Origin: Erinaceus europaeus
Taxonomy: Eukaryota; Chordata; Mammalia; Eulipotyphla; Erinaceidae
NCBI RefSeq assembly: GCF_950295315.1
Contig: NC_080172.1
Span: forward strand, 114,965,735-115,029,734
Length of the DNA stretch: 64,000 nucleotides
Reading direction: 5' to 3'
Shown here: positions 21,436-32,307 of the stretch, one piece after another
Numbering within the stretch: the first letter of the stretch is position 1
Layout of the letters: the number at the start of each line of letters is the position of its first letter
Position numbers and translations under genes: made by a program
Notes under the pieces: generated by a model
The model's database searches: none
The model's input: the letters and a program-made list of their open reading frames with translations, nothing else
What the model was told of the DNA's origin: nothing

Positions 21436-21560
21436 GACTTGCAGCCCTTGACCACCCGTGAAGCTTTCCCCCTGTAGGTGAGGACCAGGGGCTTGAACTC
21501 GGGTCCTTGTGCACTGTAGTGTGTGTGCTTAACCAGGTGCACCACAGCCTGCCCCTCCCT
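21056..21560 (-). mobile_element. SINE C split by SINE A
   Basis: Reverse C sequence at 21056-21120 resumes at 21405 with a (GATA)n/(GACA)n run and continues to CACCACAGCCTGCCCC. Confidence 0.85.
21121..21404 (+). mobile_element. SINE A nested in SINE C
   Basis: Flanked on both sides by GATAGATAGA, a duplicated target within the host. Confidence 0.88.
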
Positions 21561-22000
21561 CTCTCCACTTTTTCCTTGCTGTATCTTTGATCAAAATAAA
21601 TTCATTAACGAGAGAGGCAGAGACAGAAGCAGAGGTAAAGACACTATCCTCCTAGGTGCTGGGCCTGCCTGAACCTGGGCCGAACACTGTCCAGGTGCGC
21701 CATCTGCCCCCTAAACCTTGACTCTTGCAGGTTTTGTCCCCGCCGCTCCACCAGGGCCGCTCTAGCCCCACCGTCCTAACAGTCCTCAGTGAAAACTCCC
21801 AGCAGCATTCTAGTGCCCACTCCACTCTGGGCACACTCCCCTCTCTTGATTTTCCTCCTGCCCCGATGGTTTGCTCCTCAGTTGGCTTTGCAAGTCTCTG
21901 TCCTCAAGAAGCTTGTGAATGACCCCAGGCCTTCCTAGTTCTCTGTCCTCTAACTACAAGTACTCTCTTGGGTACTTACCCCATTTAAGTGCTATTTATA
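21561..22000. other. Unannotated DNA
   Basis: Moderately GC-rich, about 440 bp, with no gene or repeat recognised apart from a short SINE-like piece near 21610-21715. Confidence 0.45.
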
Positions 22001-22002
22001 TT

Positions 22003-22064
<62 letters not shown>
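22003..22064 (+). repeat. (TC)n(AC)n microsatellite
   Basis: About 20 TC followed by about 10 AC dinucleotides. Confidence 0.95.
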
Positions 22065-22065
<1 letters not shown>

Positions 22066-22068
22066 ATG

Positions 22069-22145
22069 TCTCATATTCAATATGTAAAAATCTCATATTC
22101 AATATGTAAAAATATCTCATATTCTCATATTCAATATGTAAAAAT
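22069..22145 (+). repeat. 22-bp tandem repeat
   Basis: Unit TCTCATATTCAATATGTAAA plus AA, in three full copies at 22069, 22091 and 22124 with a partial copy between. Only this AT-rich unit is duplicated; the flanks are not. Confidence 0.9.
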
Positions 22146-22154
22146 CACACGAAA

Positions 22155-22435
22155 TGGAAGTCCGGCGGTAGTGCTGCGGGTTAAGCGCAGGTGTCACAAA
22201 GCGCAAGGACCCGCTAAAGGATCCCGGTTCGAGCCCCCGGCTCCCCATCTGCAGGGGAGTTGCTTCAAAGGCAGTGAAGCAGGTCTACAGGTGTCTGTCT
22301 TTCTGTCCCCCTCTCTGTCTTCCCCTCCTCTCTCCATTTCTCTCTGTCCAACAACATCATCAATAACAACAACAATAATAACTACAACAGTAAAACAACA
22401 AGGGCAACAAAAGGGAAAATAAATAAATATTTAAA
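22155..22435 (+). mobile_element. SINE A
   Basis: Complete copy beginning GGAAGTCCGGCGGTAGTGCT. Confidence 0.88.
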
Positions 22436-22443
22436 TCAATTTA

Positions 22444-22600
22444 ATGTGATCCAGGAGGTGGCACAATGGATAAAGCATTGGACTCTTAAGCATGAGGTCC
22501 TGAGTTCAATCCCCGGCAGCACACGTACCAGAGTGATGTCTGGTTCTTTCTCTCCACCTAACTTTCTCACGAATAAATAAATAAATTCTTTAAACAAATT
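22444..22600 (+). mobile_element. SINE B
   Basis: Complete copy beginning GTGATCCAGGAGGTGGCACA, with an AAATAAATAAATTC tail. Confidence 0.88.
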
Positions 22601-22764
22601 TTTTAATCATGTGAAATATATAAGACGTTGATCTTCAGAGCTCCCTTCTGAAATGCTTTGCTATGCAGCACCAAACGTAGTGTCTCCACTTGAATACCTA
22701 GTACCTCTCACTGAATATGTTCAGAATTCATTCCCCACCTCAGTGATTGATCCAGTGGGCTTTG

Positions 22765-23035
22765 TTCCTTTGTTTGCCTCCAGGATTATGGATGGGGCTT
22801 GGTGCCAGCACTACAAACTCACTGCTCCTGGTGGCCATTTATTTCTCCTTTCTATTTTAATTTGACAGGACAGAGAGAAAATGAGAGGGAAGGGGAGACA
22901 GAGAAGGAGAGAGAAAGACATCTGGAGGCCTGCTTCACCACTCATGAAACGCCCCCCCCCCCCACAGGTGGGTGGCAGGACTCAGACCCAGGTCCTTGAG
23001 CCAGGTTAATCGGGTGTGCCATTGCCTGCCCCCCG
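22765..23035 (-). mobile_element. SINE C-type body with M module
   Basis: Reverse M module (22775-22845) is joined to a C-like body, so M is not confined to A-type bodies. Contains a C run at 22953-22964. Confidence 0.7.
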
Positions 23036-23230
23036 GCCCCCGTGTTCTTTACTTATTGTCTCACTGCTGGGGTTTTGCCACTCCAGGACAACATTTTACA
23101 GACACAGAGAAACAGAGACACCGCCACACCAACACTTCTCCCAGTGCCTCCCATGGGTGCTGGGATTCGCACCTAGGTGGTCCCCATAGCAAAGCAGGTG
23201 CACTCCCAGATGAGCTTTCACTGGTTCCAG
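23036..23230 (-). mobile_element. Old SINE-like remnant
   Basis: ACAGACACAGAGAAACAGAG and GGGATTCGCACCTAGGTGGT suggest a reverse tRNA-SINE of an older family. Confidence 0.4.
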
Positions 23231-23299
23231 TATTTCTTATTTCACTGCAACTAGACCGGCCTAGTTGCTTAGGTAAAAACAGCTTCAGGTTCCTCCTTG

Positions 23300-23660
23300 A
23301 TTCCTCTTTTTTTTCTTTCTTTATTTTGTCTCAGGGTTATCACTGGGGCTTGGTGCCTACACTACAAATTCATTGCTCCTGGAGGCTACTTTTTCCCTTT
23401 TGTTGCCCTTGTTGTGTATCGTTGTTATTGCTATTGTTGTTGTTATTGCTGTTGTTGTTGGATAGGACAGAGAGAAATGGAGAGAGGAGGGAAAGACAGA
23501 GACAGGAAGAGAAAGACAGACACCTGCAGACCTGCTTCACTGCTTGTGAAGCGACTCCCCTGCAGGTGGGGAGCTGGGGGCTCGAACCAGGATACTTGGG
23601 CTGTTCCCTGTGCTTTGTGCCATGTGCGCTTAGCCTGCTGCGCTATGGCCAGGCTCCCTG
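23300..23660 (-). mobile_element. SINE A with M module
   Basis: Reverse M module at 23325-23390, then a (TTG)n-rich tail and an A body to about 23656. Confidence 0.88.
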
Positions 23661-23937
23661 GATTCCTCTATTTATCAACCCTATAATCAACTCAAAGTCC
23701 TCTTGTATTTGCTTTCTTTACTTTCAAAATGAAGTCAGGATCCCTTAGTCACTGAAGTCAACTTTATCTCTTACATAGACTGCCAAACTCCTCGCTGGGC
23801 TCTTGCTTCTATTTTTGGCAGATTATTCTTGAAAGCCAAATCTTATCATGCAACACCTCTGTTCCAATTAGAAGCCAAAGAGTTCCCATATCAGATCTGG
23901 CTCCCATTCTTCTTGCCTTTTCTTTTCTGAAAACATA
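23661..23937. other. Unannotated DNA
   Basis: No repeat or gene recognised. Confidence 0.45.
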
Positions 23938-25845
23938 TACTTCTTAAAATTTTTTGTTTATAAAAACGAAACACTGACCAAAAAACCATAGGATAAGAGG
24001 GGTACAACTCCACACAGTTCCCACCACCAGAACTCCGTATCCCATCCCCTCCCCTGATAGCTTTCCTATTCTACATCCCTCTGGGAGTATGGACCCAGGG
24101 TCATTGTGGGATGCAGAAGATGGGAGGTCTGGCTTCTGTAATTGCTTCCCGGCTGAACGTGGGTGTTGACAGGTAGATCCATACTCCCAGTCTGCCTCTC
24201 TCTTTCCCTAGTGGGGCAGGGCTCTGGGGAAGCGGAGCTCCAGGACACATTGGTGGGGTCGTCTGTCCAGGGAAGTCTGGTTGGCATCACGGTAGCATCT
24301 GGAACCTGGTGGCCGAAAGAAGAGTTAACATACAAAGCCAAACAAATTGTTGACCAATCATGAATCTAAAGGCTGGCATAGTCCATATAAGAGGTGGGGG
24401 GGTCTCCGTTTTGTACATAGTTAGTAATCCTATTTTAGTTATATTCCAAAGAGCCCATGACTGTGCTAGTTTATTTTTGTTTTGTTTTTTTTTCCCCTGA
24501 GCCTGACATCTGATATGCAGGTGGAGCCAAGTTATTGTCTGGGGAGATGATGTCATGGCTGGAAAAGGAACAGAAAGCTGGATCAGGGAAGAGAGTAGCT
24601 CCCAAATATGGGAAAGGGGTATAAATATTGTTGACTGTAAACCCCATCGATTTGATCTGATCTGGGGCCCATATTCAGCTTAGGAGCCTATGTGACCTCT
24701 GCATCCCTGTAGATCTGAGCTCACATTCTGTGGTCGTAAGTAGGAACATTCCAAGCTGCCCCAGTTTCAGGACCCATCTTCCCCAGGTGAAGCATAGAGT
24801 ATGTTGTCCAGCCTCCCTTCAGAGCTTGGAACATTCTCTACCATTGTTGATCTACATTGAGGGCAAGGTCTTGTGGGGGCCTACAAAGGGGTCTATTTAT
24901 TGTTCCTGATGGCGATGAGCAGTGACAATGGAGAGAGAGATTTATTTGAGGTCTAGGCCCATCATGTCTGTTTGGGAATCTCAGGACTCCCTGATTAGGG
25001 CCCCAGCTGATGGGGTGGCCTGACAGTGACTAAAGAGTCATCGTTAAAGTATGCCAGTCTCTTGCCCTTATTCAGGTTTTGCAGTCTTTGCTTTGATGAG
25101 GTTATCTTTGGAGTGAGTGAGGGAAGTGTAATAGGAAGTAGGTGAGGAGGGTATCTAAGTCTAAATAGACACTATTTCATTAGGAACTTTATGGTCTTTC
25201 TACTTGCTTGCTGCATATACTGACTCACTGCAGACTACTGTGTACTTTTGCTTTCAGGTATATATTTTGCCCTAATTTATGGATACGTGTGAACATAGGC
25301 TCTATCTCATGGACCTGGTCTATATCTAGGTTTTGGGACTTTGTTAGGAAGTGAACCTCCTGGAATGGAATTAGAGAATCCTATGAGAGAGGAAAGGTCT
25401 CACCGGAGTAATGAGGCTGAAGGGTTGACATTCTACGCCTAATGTCTGTGGACACAGTCTGAAGTGAAGCATGCTGAGGTGGCACTCCTTGCATTGATTA
25501 AGCTGGGATCGGCAGGTGCAATATCATCTGGTATGAGTTGAGAGAAGCAAGCAGGAAAGTGAGCCCCACCCTAGAGGTTCCAGGACTGGGGAAATATAGG
25601 CTCTATAGAGGAAGCAGGAGGTTCCTGCTGTCTTAGGGTTTAAGAAGGTAATAGTTATTGCTGTAATCACATTATTTGGCAATTGGGTTAACTTTGAAAA
25701 CCCCATTATTAGGATTTTTCTATATCATACAGACATCACCATAATGTATGTCCTTTGATATTATTTTTATATAGCTGTGTCTTGTAACACCACCAGTTGC
25801 GTCTGTTCTCCTTGGTCTAAGCTTTTAGAAGAGTCAACATTAAAA
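23938..25845 (-). mobile_element. LINE-like repeat U, long copy
   Basis: The first 370 bp match repeat U copy 1. On the minus strand the A-rich 3' end is near 23945. The remaining 1.5 kb contain no open frame over 100 codons and no SINE insertions, unlike nearly all neighbouring DNA. The far boundary is uncertain; an A-rich tract lies at 25841-25852. It may be a long L1-type 3' region or a composite. Confidence 0.55.
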
Positions 25846-25852
25846 AAAAAAA

Positions 25853-26112
25853 AGTTATTATTAGAAATGTATTAACAACTAAGTGCAAGGATGGGTGTAA
25901 GGATCCTGGTTCGAGCCCCCAGCTCCCCACCTGCAGGGGAGTCGCTTTACAGGTGGTGAAGCAGGTCAGCAGGTGTCTGTCTTTCTCTCCCCCTCTCTGT
26001 CTTCCTCTCCTCTCATTCCATTTCTCTCTGTCCTGTCCAACAAGGACAGCATCAATAACAACAACAACAATGACAATGAACAACAAGTGCAGCAAAAAGG
26101 GAGAAAAATGAT
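25853..26112 (+). mobile_element. SINE A, 5'-truncated
   Basis: Begins inside the head at AAGTGCAAGGATGGGTGTAA and ends in AACAAGTGCAGCAAAAAGGG. Confidence 0.85.
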
Positions 26113-26116
26113 CTTG

Positions 26117-26468
26117 GGGGGTCGGGCGGTGGCACAGTGGGTTGAGCGCACGTGGCGCAAAGCGCAAGGACCAGCGTAAAGGATCCCAGTTCGATCCCCC
26201 GGCTCCCCACCTGCAGGGGAGTCGCTTCACAGGCGGTGAAGCAGGTCTGCAGGTGTCTGTCTTTCTCTCCCCCTCTCTGTCTTCCCCTCTTCTCTCCATT
26301 TCTCTCTGTCCTATCCAACAACGAACAACATCAACAATGGCAACAATAATAACCACAATGAGGCTACAACAACAAGGACAACAAAAGGGGGAAAAAATGG
26401 CCTCCAGGAGCAGTGGATTCATGGTGCAGGCACTGAGCCCCGCAATAACCCTGGAGGGAAAAAAAAAA
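26117..26468 (+). mobile_element. SINE A with M module
   Basis: Full-length; the M module is at 26395-26460. Confidence 0.9.
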
Positions 26469-26504
26469 TTATCTGGTTGCCTCTTCTTCCCTCCCTATCA
26501 CCAC

Positions 26505-26635
26505 CTGTCCACATGCCTGAGACTCCAAAGTCCCAGGTTCAATCCCCACACCACCATAAAAGTCCATAAGCCTGGACTGAGCAGTGCTGTCTTATCTCTC
26601 TCTCGCTCTCTCTTGTCTCTAAGTAATTTTAAAAA
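26505..26635 (+). mobile_element. SINE D, 5'-truncated
   Basis: Starts at CATGCCTGAGACTCCAAAGT and keeps the diagnostic GGACTGAGCAGTGCTGT. Confidence 0.8.
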
Positions 26636-26644
26636 TTTACTGTA

Positions 26645-26862
26645 TGGGGCCAGGTGGTGACACTCTTGGTTGAACACACATGTTACAGTGCTCAAGGACC
26701 AGGGTTCAAGCCCCTGGTCCCTACCTGCAGGGGAAAAGCTTTATGAGTGGTGAAGCAGTGTTGCAGGCGTCTCTCTGTCTCTCTTCCTCTCTATCATCCT
26801 TCTCCCTCTCAATTTCTGGCTGTCTATATGTAATAAATAATAAATATAATTTAAAAAATTAT
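26645..26862 (+). mobile_element. SINE C
   Basis: Complete copy; GGCTGTCTATATGTAATAAA tail. Confidence 0.85.
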
Positions 26863-26869
26863 TGGGGGA

Positions 26870-27140
26870 GTCGGGCGGTAGAGCAGCAGGTTAAGCGCAC
26901 ATGGCACAAAGTGCAAGGACCTGGCTTAAGGATCCCGGTTCGAGCCTCTGAATCCCCACCTGCAGGGGAGTCGCTTCACAGGTGGTGAAGCAGGTCTGCA
27001 GGTGTCTGTCTTTCTCTCCCCCCTCTGTCTTCCCCTCCTCTCTCCATTTCTCTCTGTCCTATCCAACAATGACGCCATCAGTAACAACAACAATAAAACA
27101 ACAAGGGCAACAAAAACGAATAAATAAATACTGAATAAAA
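26870..27140 (+). mobile_element. SINE A
   Basis: Complete copy; AAATTATTG upstream and AAATTATTG downstream form a short TSD. Confidence 0.88.
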
Positions 27141-27147
27141 TTATTGT

Positions 27148-27395
27148 ATTGGGGCCAGATGGTGATGCACTGGTTGAGTGTACATGTTATAATGTGCAAG
27201 GACCCGGTGCTATGTACCCTCGGCCCATAATTTTTTTTTAAATTATTGTATTGGGCAGGGGAGACAGCATAATTGTTCTGCAAAAGCCTTTCATACCCGA
27301 GGCTCTGAGATCCTAGATTCATTCCTCAGCACCATCACAAGTCTGAACAGCGTCTCTCTGGTAGTTCTCTCTCTCATTTAAAAAGTTTTTAAACA
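27148..27395 (+). mobile_element. SINE C fragment then SINE D
   Basis: The C head at 27152-27232 lacks its 3' half. A D copy starts at about 27255 (GCAGGGGAGACAGCATAATT). Confidence 0.75.
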
Positions 27396-27545
27396 ATGTA
27401 TTTATAAGAGAGTTTCACATGAGTCAGAGAGAGGAGACAAAGCCAGAGCACCACTGCGGTACACGCAGTACTGGGGATTAAACCAGATCTTTCTAGTTGT
27501 CAGGCACGAAAGTTCAGTACTCATACAGCTATTTCCCCAGCCAGT
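27396..27545 (-). mobile_element. Reverse SINE, D/B-related
   Basis: GAGTTTCACATGAGTCAGAG and GTACTGGGGATTAAACCAGA; related to 55045-55197. Confidence 0.6.
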
Positions 27546-27994
27546 GGGAGTATTTTCCATGAAGCATACTGTTGGCTGCAAGACTCGTTCTTTGAATTCT
27601 AGTACTTCTGAAGTACTGTATGTTTTGCCTCAACAGGGAAAAGGCTATTACGGCATGTGGGAGAGTTTAGCTACTGCCAAAAATATTTGGAAGGACTTCC
27701 CATGTTACCCAATTCTCTAAAGGAGTTCATTTATCTTTACCAAGAAAAAAAAAAAAATCATTACTGTTGAAACTCATTCCTCTGCTGAAGTTTGACATAG
27801 AAATGCTGTGTTTTCATGAAATGATTCATAAATATCTTTAGTGTTTCTATATGTCGTTCAGAAAAGTGGCAACAACAAGTTTCACCAAATGCTTAAAGAA
27901 AACAAAACAAGCAAATCTGGTTCTCTCAGGAGTTTGGGCATAATTAAAGTTTTTGGCTAACAGTCTCTCTCTTTTTAAAAACAGCCTTTTATTT
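27546..27994. other. Unannotated DNA
   Basis: About 450 bp, AT-rich, with no repeat or gene recognised. Confidence 0.5.
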
Positions 27995-28278
27995 TATTTT
28001 ATATTTATTATTTATTTTCCCTTTTGTTGCCCTTGTTTTTTATTGTTGTAGTTATTATTGCTTTTGTTGTCATCGTTGTTGGATAGGAGAGAAATGGAGA
28101 GAGGAGGGGAAGACAGAGAGGGGGAGAGAAAGACAGACACCTGCAGACCTGCTTCACCGCCTGTGAAGCGACTCCCCTGCAGGTGGGGAGCCGGGGGCAT
28201 GAACAGGGATCCTTACGCCGGTCCTTGTGCTTTGCACCACCTACACTTAACCCACTACGCTACCTACCGCCTGACACC
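27995..28278 (-). mobile_element. SINE A
   Basis: Complete reverse copy. Confidence 0.88.
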
Positions 28279-28347
28279 CACTTATATAATTTTTAATTAT
28301 AGTTGTGCAGACCAAAAAGCAACAACGTTTAAAAATACTTAACACAT

Positions 28348-28555
28348 TGGGGGGCCGGGTGGTGGCGCACCTGGTTGATCGCACATGTTACAGCACAAGG
28401 ACCCACATTGGAGCCCTTGTCCCCACCTGCAGGGGGGACGCTTTGCAAGTGGTGAAGCAGGGCTGCAGGTGTCCCTCTCCCTCACTATTTCCCAGTTCCC
28501 TCTCAATTTCTGGCTGTCTCTATCCAATAAATAAAGATAATTAAAAAATTAAAAA
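28348..28555 (+). mobile_element. SINE C
   Basis: Complete copy with the best-preserved head of its family here (CCGGGTGGTGGCGCACCTGG). Confidence 0.88.
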
Positions 28556-28575
28556 TCTAACTCCACAGTACTTTT

Positions 28576-29156
28576 TTTAAATTTCTTTATTGGGGAATTA
28601 ATGTTTTACATTCAACAGTAAATACAATAGTTTGTACATGCATAACATTCCCCAGTTTCCCATTTAACAATACAACCCCCACTATGTCATTTATCATCCT
28701 TCATGGACCTGTATTCTCCCCACCCACCCACCCCAGAGTCTTTTACTTTGGTGCAATACGCCAATTCCAGTTCAGGTTCTACTTGTGTTTTCTTTTCTGA
28801 TCTTGTTTTTCAACTTCTGCCTGAGAGTGAGATCATCCCATATTCATCCTTCTGTTTCTGACTTATTTCACTCAACATGATTTTTTCAAGGTCCATCCAA
28901 GATCTGCTGAAAACGGTGAAGTCACCATTTTTTTACAGCTGAGTACTATTCCATTGTGTATATAGACCACAACTTGCTCAGCCACTCATCTGTTGTTGGA
29001 CACCTGGGTTGCTTCCAGGTTTTGGCTATTACAAATTGTGCTGCCAAGAACATATGTGTACACAGATCTTTTTGGATGAATGAGTTGAGTTCCTTAGGAT
29101 CTATCCTCAGGAGAGGAATTGCAGGGTCATAGGGTAGGTCCATTTCTAGCCTTCAT
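28576..29156 (-). mobile_element. L1 insertion with intact TSD, 5'-truncated
   Basis: 581 bp of ORF2 tail plus 3' UTR, minus strand. It has a perfect 17-bp TSD, AACTCCACAGTACTTTT, at 28559-28575 and 29157-29173. The intact TSD and close match to the 14106 copy point to recent activity of this L1 subfamily. Confidence 0.95.
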
Positions 29157-29173
29157 AACTCCACAGTACTTTT

Positions 29174-29455
29174 AAGTTATACTGGAATTAAACAGAATTT
29201 GGAATCTAACTCCTCAGATATTTCGTTTGGAAGTCATGAGTCCTGATTCCCTCAACACCAACTATATATATATATATATAACCTTTTATCCTATCATTAA
29301 GAGCTTAAACCCTCTTATTACTGAAACCGATAACCAATCCTCTGTAATTATACACAGTAAGAAGCAAAACCCCACCATAGCTGTGACAGCAATGGACTTG
29401 AACCAGAAAAGACAGGGTTCCTTATGAGCTCATGTTGTTGTGAAGAAAAAAACAA
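29174..29455. other. Unannotated DNA with a short (TA)n
   Basis: (TA)n at 29262-29281; otherwise nothing recognised. Confidence 0.5.
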
Positions 29456-29735
29456 ACTGGGAGTCAAGCGGTAGAGCAGCGGGTTAAGCGCACGTGGCGC
29501 AAAGCGCAAGGACCGGCTCAAGGATCCCAGTTCGAGCCCCGGCTCCCCACCTGCAGGGGAGTCGCTTCCCAGGCGGTGAAGCAGGTCTGCAGGTGTCTGT
29601 CTTTCTCTCCTCCTCTCTGTCTTCCCCTCCTCTCTCCATTTCTCTGTCCTATCTAACATCAATAACAACAACAATAACTGCAGCAACAATAAAAACAAGG
29701 GCAACAAAAGGGAATACATACATATTTTTTACAAA
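29456..29735 (+). mobile_element. SINE A
   Basis: Complete copy beginning CTGGGAGTCAAGCGGTAGAG. Confidence 0.9.
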
Positions 29736-30165
29736 AGAAAAAAAAAAAAAACCCTAAAAACCACAAACAAATCAAAACAGTCGAACACACACACCTAGGC
29801 TGGAAGAGAAATTTAGCAGCGTCATTACTGAATTCCCGGGCTTTGTCACAACATTAAAAGTGAAGCTTCCCATCTCAGTCATTCCCTTTCAATCGAAAAG
29901 AAAACAATAGCTCTTTCAGGATTTGAAACCACGGGGCAAGGCACTGTTCCGAGAGAGATTTTTTTTTTAAATTTTTTTTATTGAGTCAGTTTGTTATTTC
30001 CGTGTTCAGAAGGGATTCAAAAAGAAAAGAAGACGTTAAAGGGAGGCGGCTCTCCAGGGCAGAAGTCAGATGCTCAGGGACGCACAGTCGCTCCCTCTGG
30101 CTGGGACAGAAACACGGCTGCGGCACGACCGGCCTGAAAACACAGGCGCAGCACGTGCCGGGCCG

Positions 30166-30180
30166 CCAGCCAATCAGAGG
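30166..30180 (+). promoter_or_regulatory. CCAAT box (NF-Y type)
   Basis: CCAGCCAATCAGAGG fits the NF-Y consensus with its extended flanks. Confidence 0.7.
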
Positions 30181-30283
30181 CGGCGATTCGCCAAAGGGCT
30201 TTTTTTTTTTTTTCTTTTAAAGAGACAGACCCCTCCGCCGTTTGGCACCCTGGTTGGGTTCCCCAACCCCCATTCTAGCAGCG

Positions 30284-30303
30284 CCCCCCCCCCCCCCCCC
30301 CCC
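30284..30303 (+). repeat. Poly-C run
   Basis: Twenty consecutive C. On the minus strand this is a G-quadruplex-capable run, and its length is likely uncertain in any assembly. Confidence 0.9.
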
Positions 30304-30799
30304 GGCCACCGTTTCATGTCCACGTGCAAGGTGCCCTTGAGGGTCAGGGCGCGCTGCAGCAGCATAGCCTCTCCGCTCCTCCCGACACCTTGGTTCTCAG
30401 GGTGCAATCCCAGCTTCCCACGCTTGAGTTCGGAACCCGGCCTCGTAAAATGTATTCGTTTCACAGAGCGAGGGTGGGGTGAGAAATCCCACTTGCGCAG
30501 AATGGAGAAGGCCAAGCAGAGGGTGGGGCTTCGGCGCGAGCGCCGCGGGTGCTTTTTTTTTTTTTTTGGGGGGGGGGTTCACACGCTGCGCCCCAAGCGC
30601 CTCTACCCGCGCCAGAGGCCCACCCCGGGCCCAGAGGCGAAGAACAAAGAGGACGCCCGCTCTTCCCCCTCCTGGGGCAGTCGAGGCGCTCCGCCCGGCC
30701 CCGCCCACTGCCAGGTCCCGCCCCGTCAAGCCCCGCCCTAGCGCTCACAGGCCCCGCCCCTTCCGGATACTGGCGCGCGCGCGCCCCCCCTCCGGCCCC

Positions 30800-30807
30800 T
30801 TTATAAA
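30800..30807 (+). promoter_or_regulatory. TATA-like box among GC boxes
   Basis: TTTATAAA between GC boxes, about 45 bp upstream of the YY1-like pair. This spacing would suit a plus-strand start near 30830. Confidence 0.45.
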
Positions 30808-30849
30808 CACCGGGCCCCGCCCACTGTCGGGCCCCGCCCCCGGCACGCG

Positions 30850-30879
30850 AAATGGCGGCCGCGCTACAAAATGGCAGCC
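30850..30879 (+). promoter_or_regulatory. Paired YY1-like sites
   Basis: AAATGGCGGCC and AAAATGGCAGCC lie about 20 bp apart on the plus strand. YY1 sites typically sit just downstream of transcription starts in CpG promoters. Confidence 0.55.
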
Positions 30880-31159
30880 GGGCTGAGCCGCGGCCCCTCC
30901 CCCCGCGAGTCCCGCCCTCCGCGGCCGGCGGGAGAGGCGATCCCGTGCACACCGGCTGCCGGCCCGGCTCCACGAGTCCACGGAGCACGCGGCGTCTTTG
31001 CGGCTGTGTTGCCATTGTCCTTCCGACCTTTGCTCTCCGGGAGGTTCTTGCACAGAGAAACAAACGAACCCCAAAGGGCATCGTGCACCCGCCGGGCCGT
31101 GCCCGCGCGGACGTGGCGGCCCGCAAGGTGCACCCCCCTCTCCGAAGGCCTCCCTATTC

Positions 31160-31265
31160 TGTTTTTTACGCAGAGCCCTGCTCAGCTCTGGCTGATGGCG
31201 GTGCAAGGGGACTGAGCTTCGGAGCCCCTCGGCACAGTCACGATGCCATCTCACCCCCACATTCT
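31160..31265 (-). mobile_element. SINE D with GC-shifted sequence
   Basis: Reverse D copy (GCCCTGCTCAGCTCTGGCTG) inside the CpG island. It shows GC substitutions such as CTTCGGAGCCCCTCGGCACA in place of the usual AT-richer version. Confidence 0.8.
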
Positions 31266-31724
31266 CCAGGTCATCGGAGGGAAGACAGGAAAGCGGGGGG
31301 CAGCCCCCGCACACAGACACCATCACCACGCGGGGAAACGAAGGACACGGGGGTCACACGCCACCATGCAGACCGACACCCGGAGAGCATCCCCGGCTCT
31401 GGCGGGTGTGTGTCCCCCGCCGTCTCCCTTCCCGCGGGGAGGCGACCTGGACCCTGGGCACCGGCAGCTGGAGGAGCGACCCCCCACCCCGTGCACCCCG
31501 GTCTCCAGGGTTCGGTGATTGATTTGCTCTGGTCGTGCCGGGAGACGTGGAAATAGGCCCTCGGCGGCGAGGGAGTTGAGGATCTTGTTGCTCCTTTCCC
31601 TTGCGTGCCTTCCCGTCCCCTCCCCCGCCCCCCTCGCTCCCCGGGCTCCGTCCTTCCAGAAACGTCGCAGGGAAACTCCGCAGGAAAAGCAGCAGCTCGG
31701 AAGCCGCCGCCGCCGCCCCGCCCC

Positions 31725-31734
31725 GCGCATGCGC
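31725..31734. promoter_or_regulatory. NRF1-type palindrome
   Basis: GCGCATGCGC, the core NRF1 recognition sequence. Confidence 0.6.
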
Positions 31735-32145
31735 GCCGGACTCCCCGCCCAGAAAGGCGCGCGGGCGCGAGTGTGAGAGTGGCCGTGCGCGCGCCCGCTC
31801 GGGGGGCGGGGCTCTCACGAGGACGGGAACAGCTTTCCCTCCGGGTTTCTCCCTCTACCCAACCCCGCAACGAGGTTCCGCCCTCGCGCAGGCGCGTTGA
31901 GGCGACACCCCCCCCCCGCCTTTGAGAGCGTAGGGGGCGGGGCCCTGCGCCGCGCGCCTGCGCACTGGGCCGTCCGCGCGGGTGTTGGCGGCGCCGCCCG
32001 CGGGGGCCTCTCAGGCGGCGGCTTCCTCGCAGCCGCTCCGCGCCCCCCCGCTCCCGGCTCCCCGCTCGGCTTCCTCGGCTCCCACGCGCGGAAACTCGGC
32101 CTCCGGCCGCGCGGTGGAGGGCTTAGTGGTGACCGGCGGATGCGG

Positions 32146-32276
32146 TGGTCCTGCTGGCTCTGTAGCCGGGGACGGACGGACAGAGAGGGAGTCCTGCTGG
32201 CTCTGTAGCCGGGGACGGACGGACAGACAGACAGACTGACAGAGAGGGAGTCCTGCTGGCTCTGTAGCCGGGGACG

Positions 32277-32307
<31 letters not shown>

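Larger units (their letters stand above)
30000..32145. promoter_or_regulatory. CpG island, probable orphan promoter
   Basis: About 2.1 kb of very GC- and CpG-rich DNA in an otherwise AT-rich setting. It holds a CCAAT box, many GGCCCCGCCC-type GC boxes (30690-30840), a TATA-like box, paired YY1-like sites and an NRF1-type palindrome. The open frames on both strands (up to 234 codons) are compositional and match no protein I know. It could drive a non-coding transcript or an upstream exon, or be an isolated island. Direction is undecided. Confidence 0.7.

Noticed and set aside
30461..31870. Several 190-234-codon frames on both strands of the first CpG island.
   Set aside because: They overlap in all frames, are Arg/Pro/Gly/Ala-rich, cross SINE and promoter sequence, and match no known protein.
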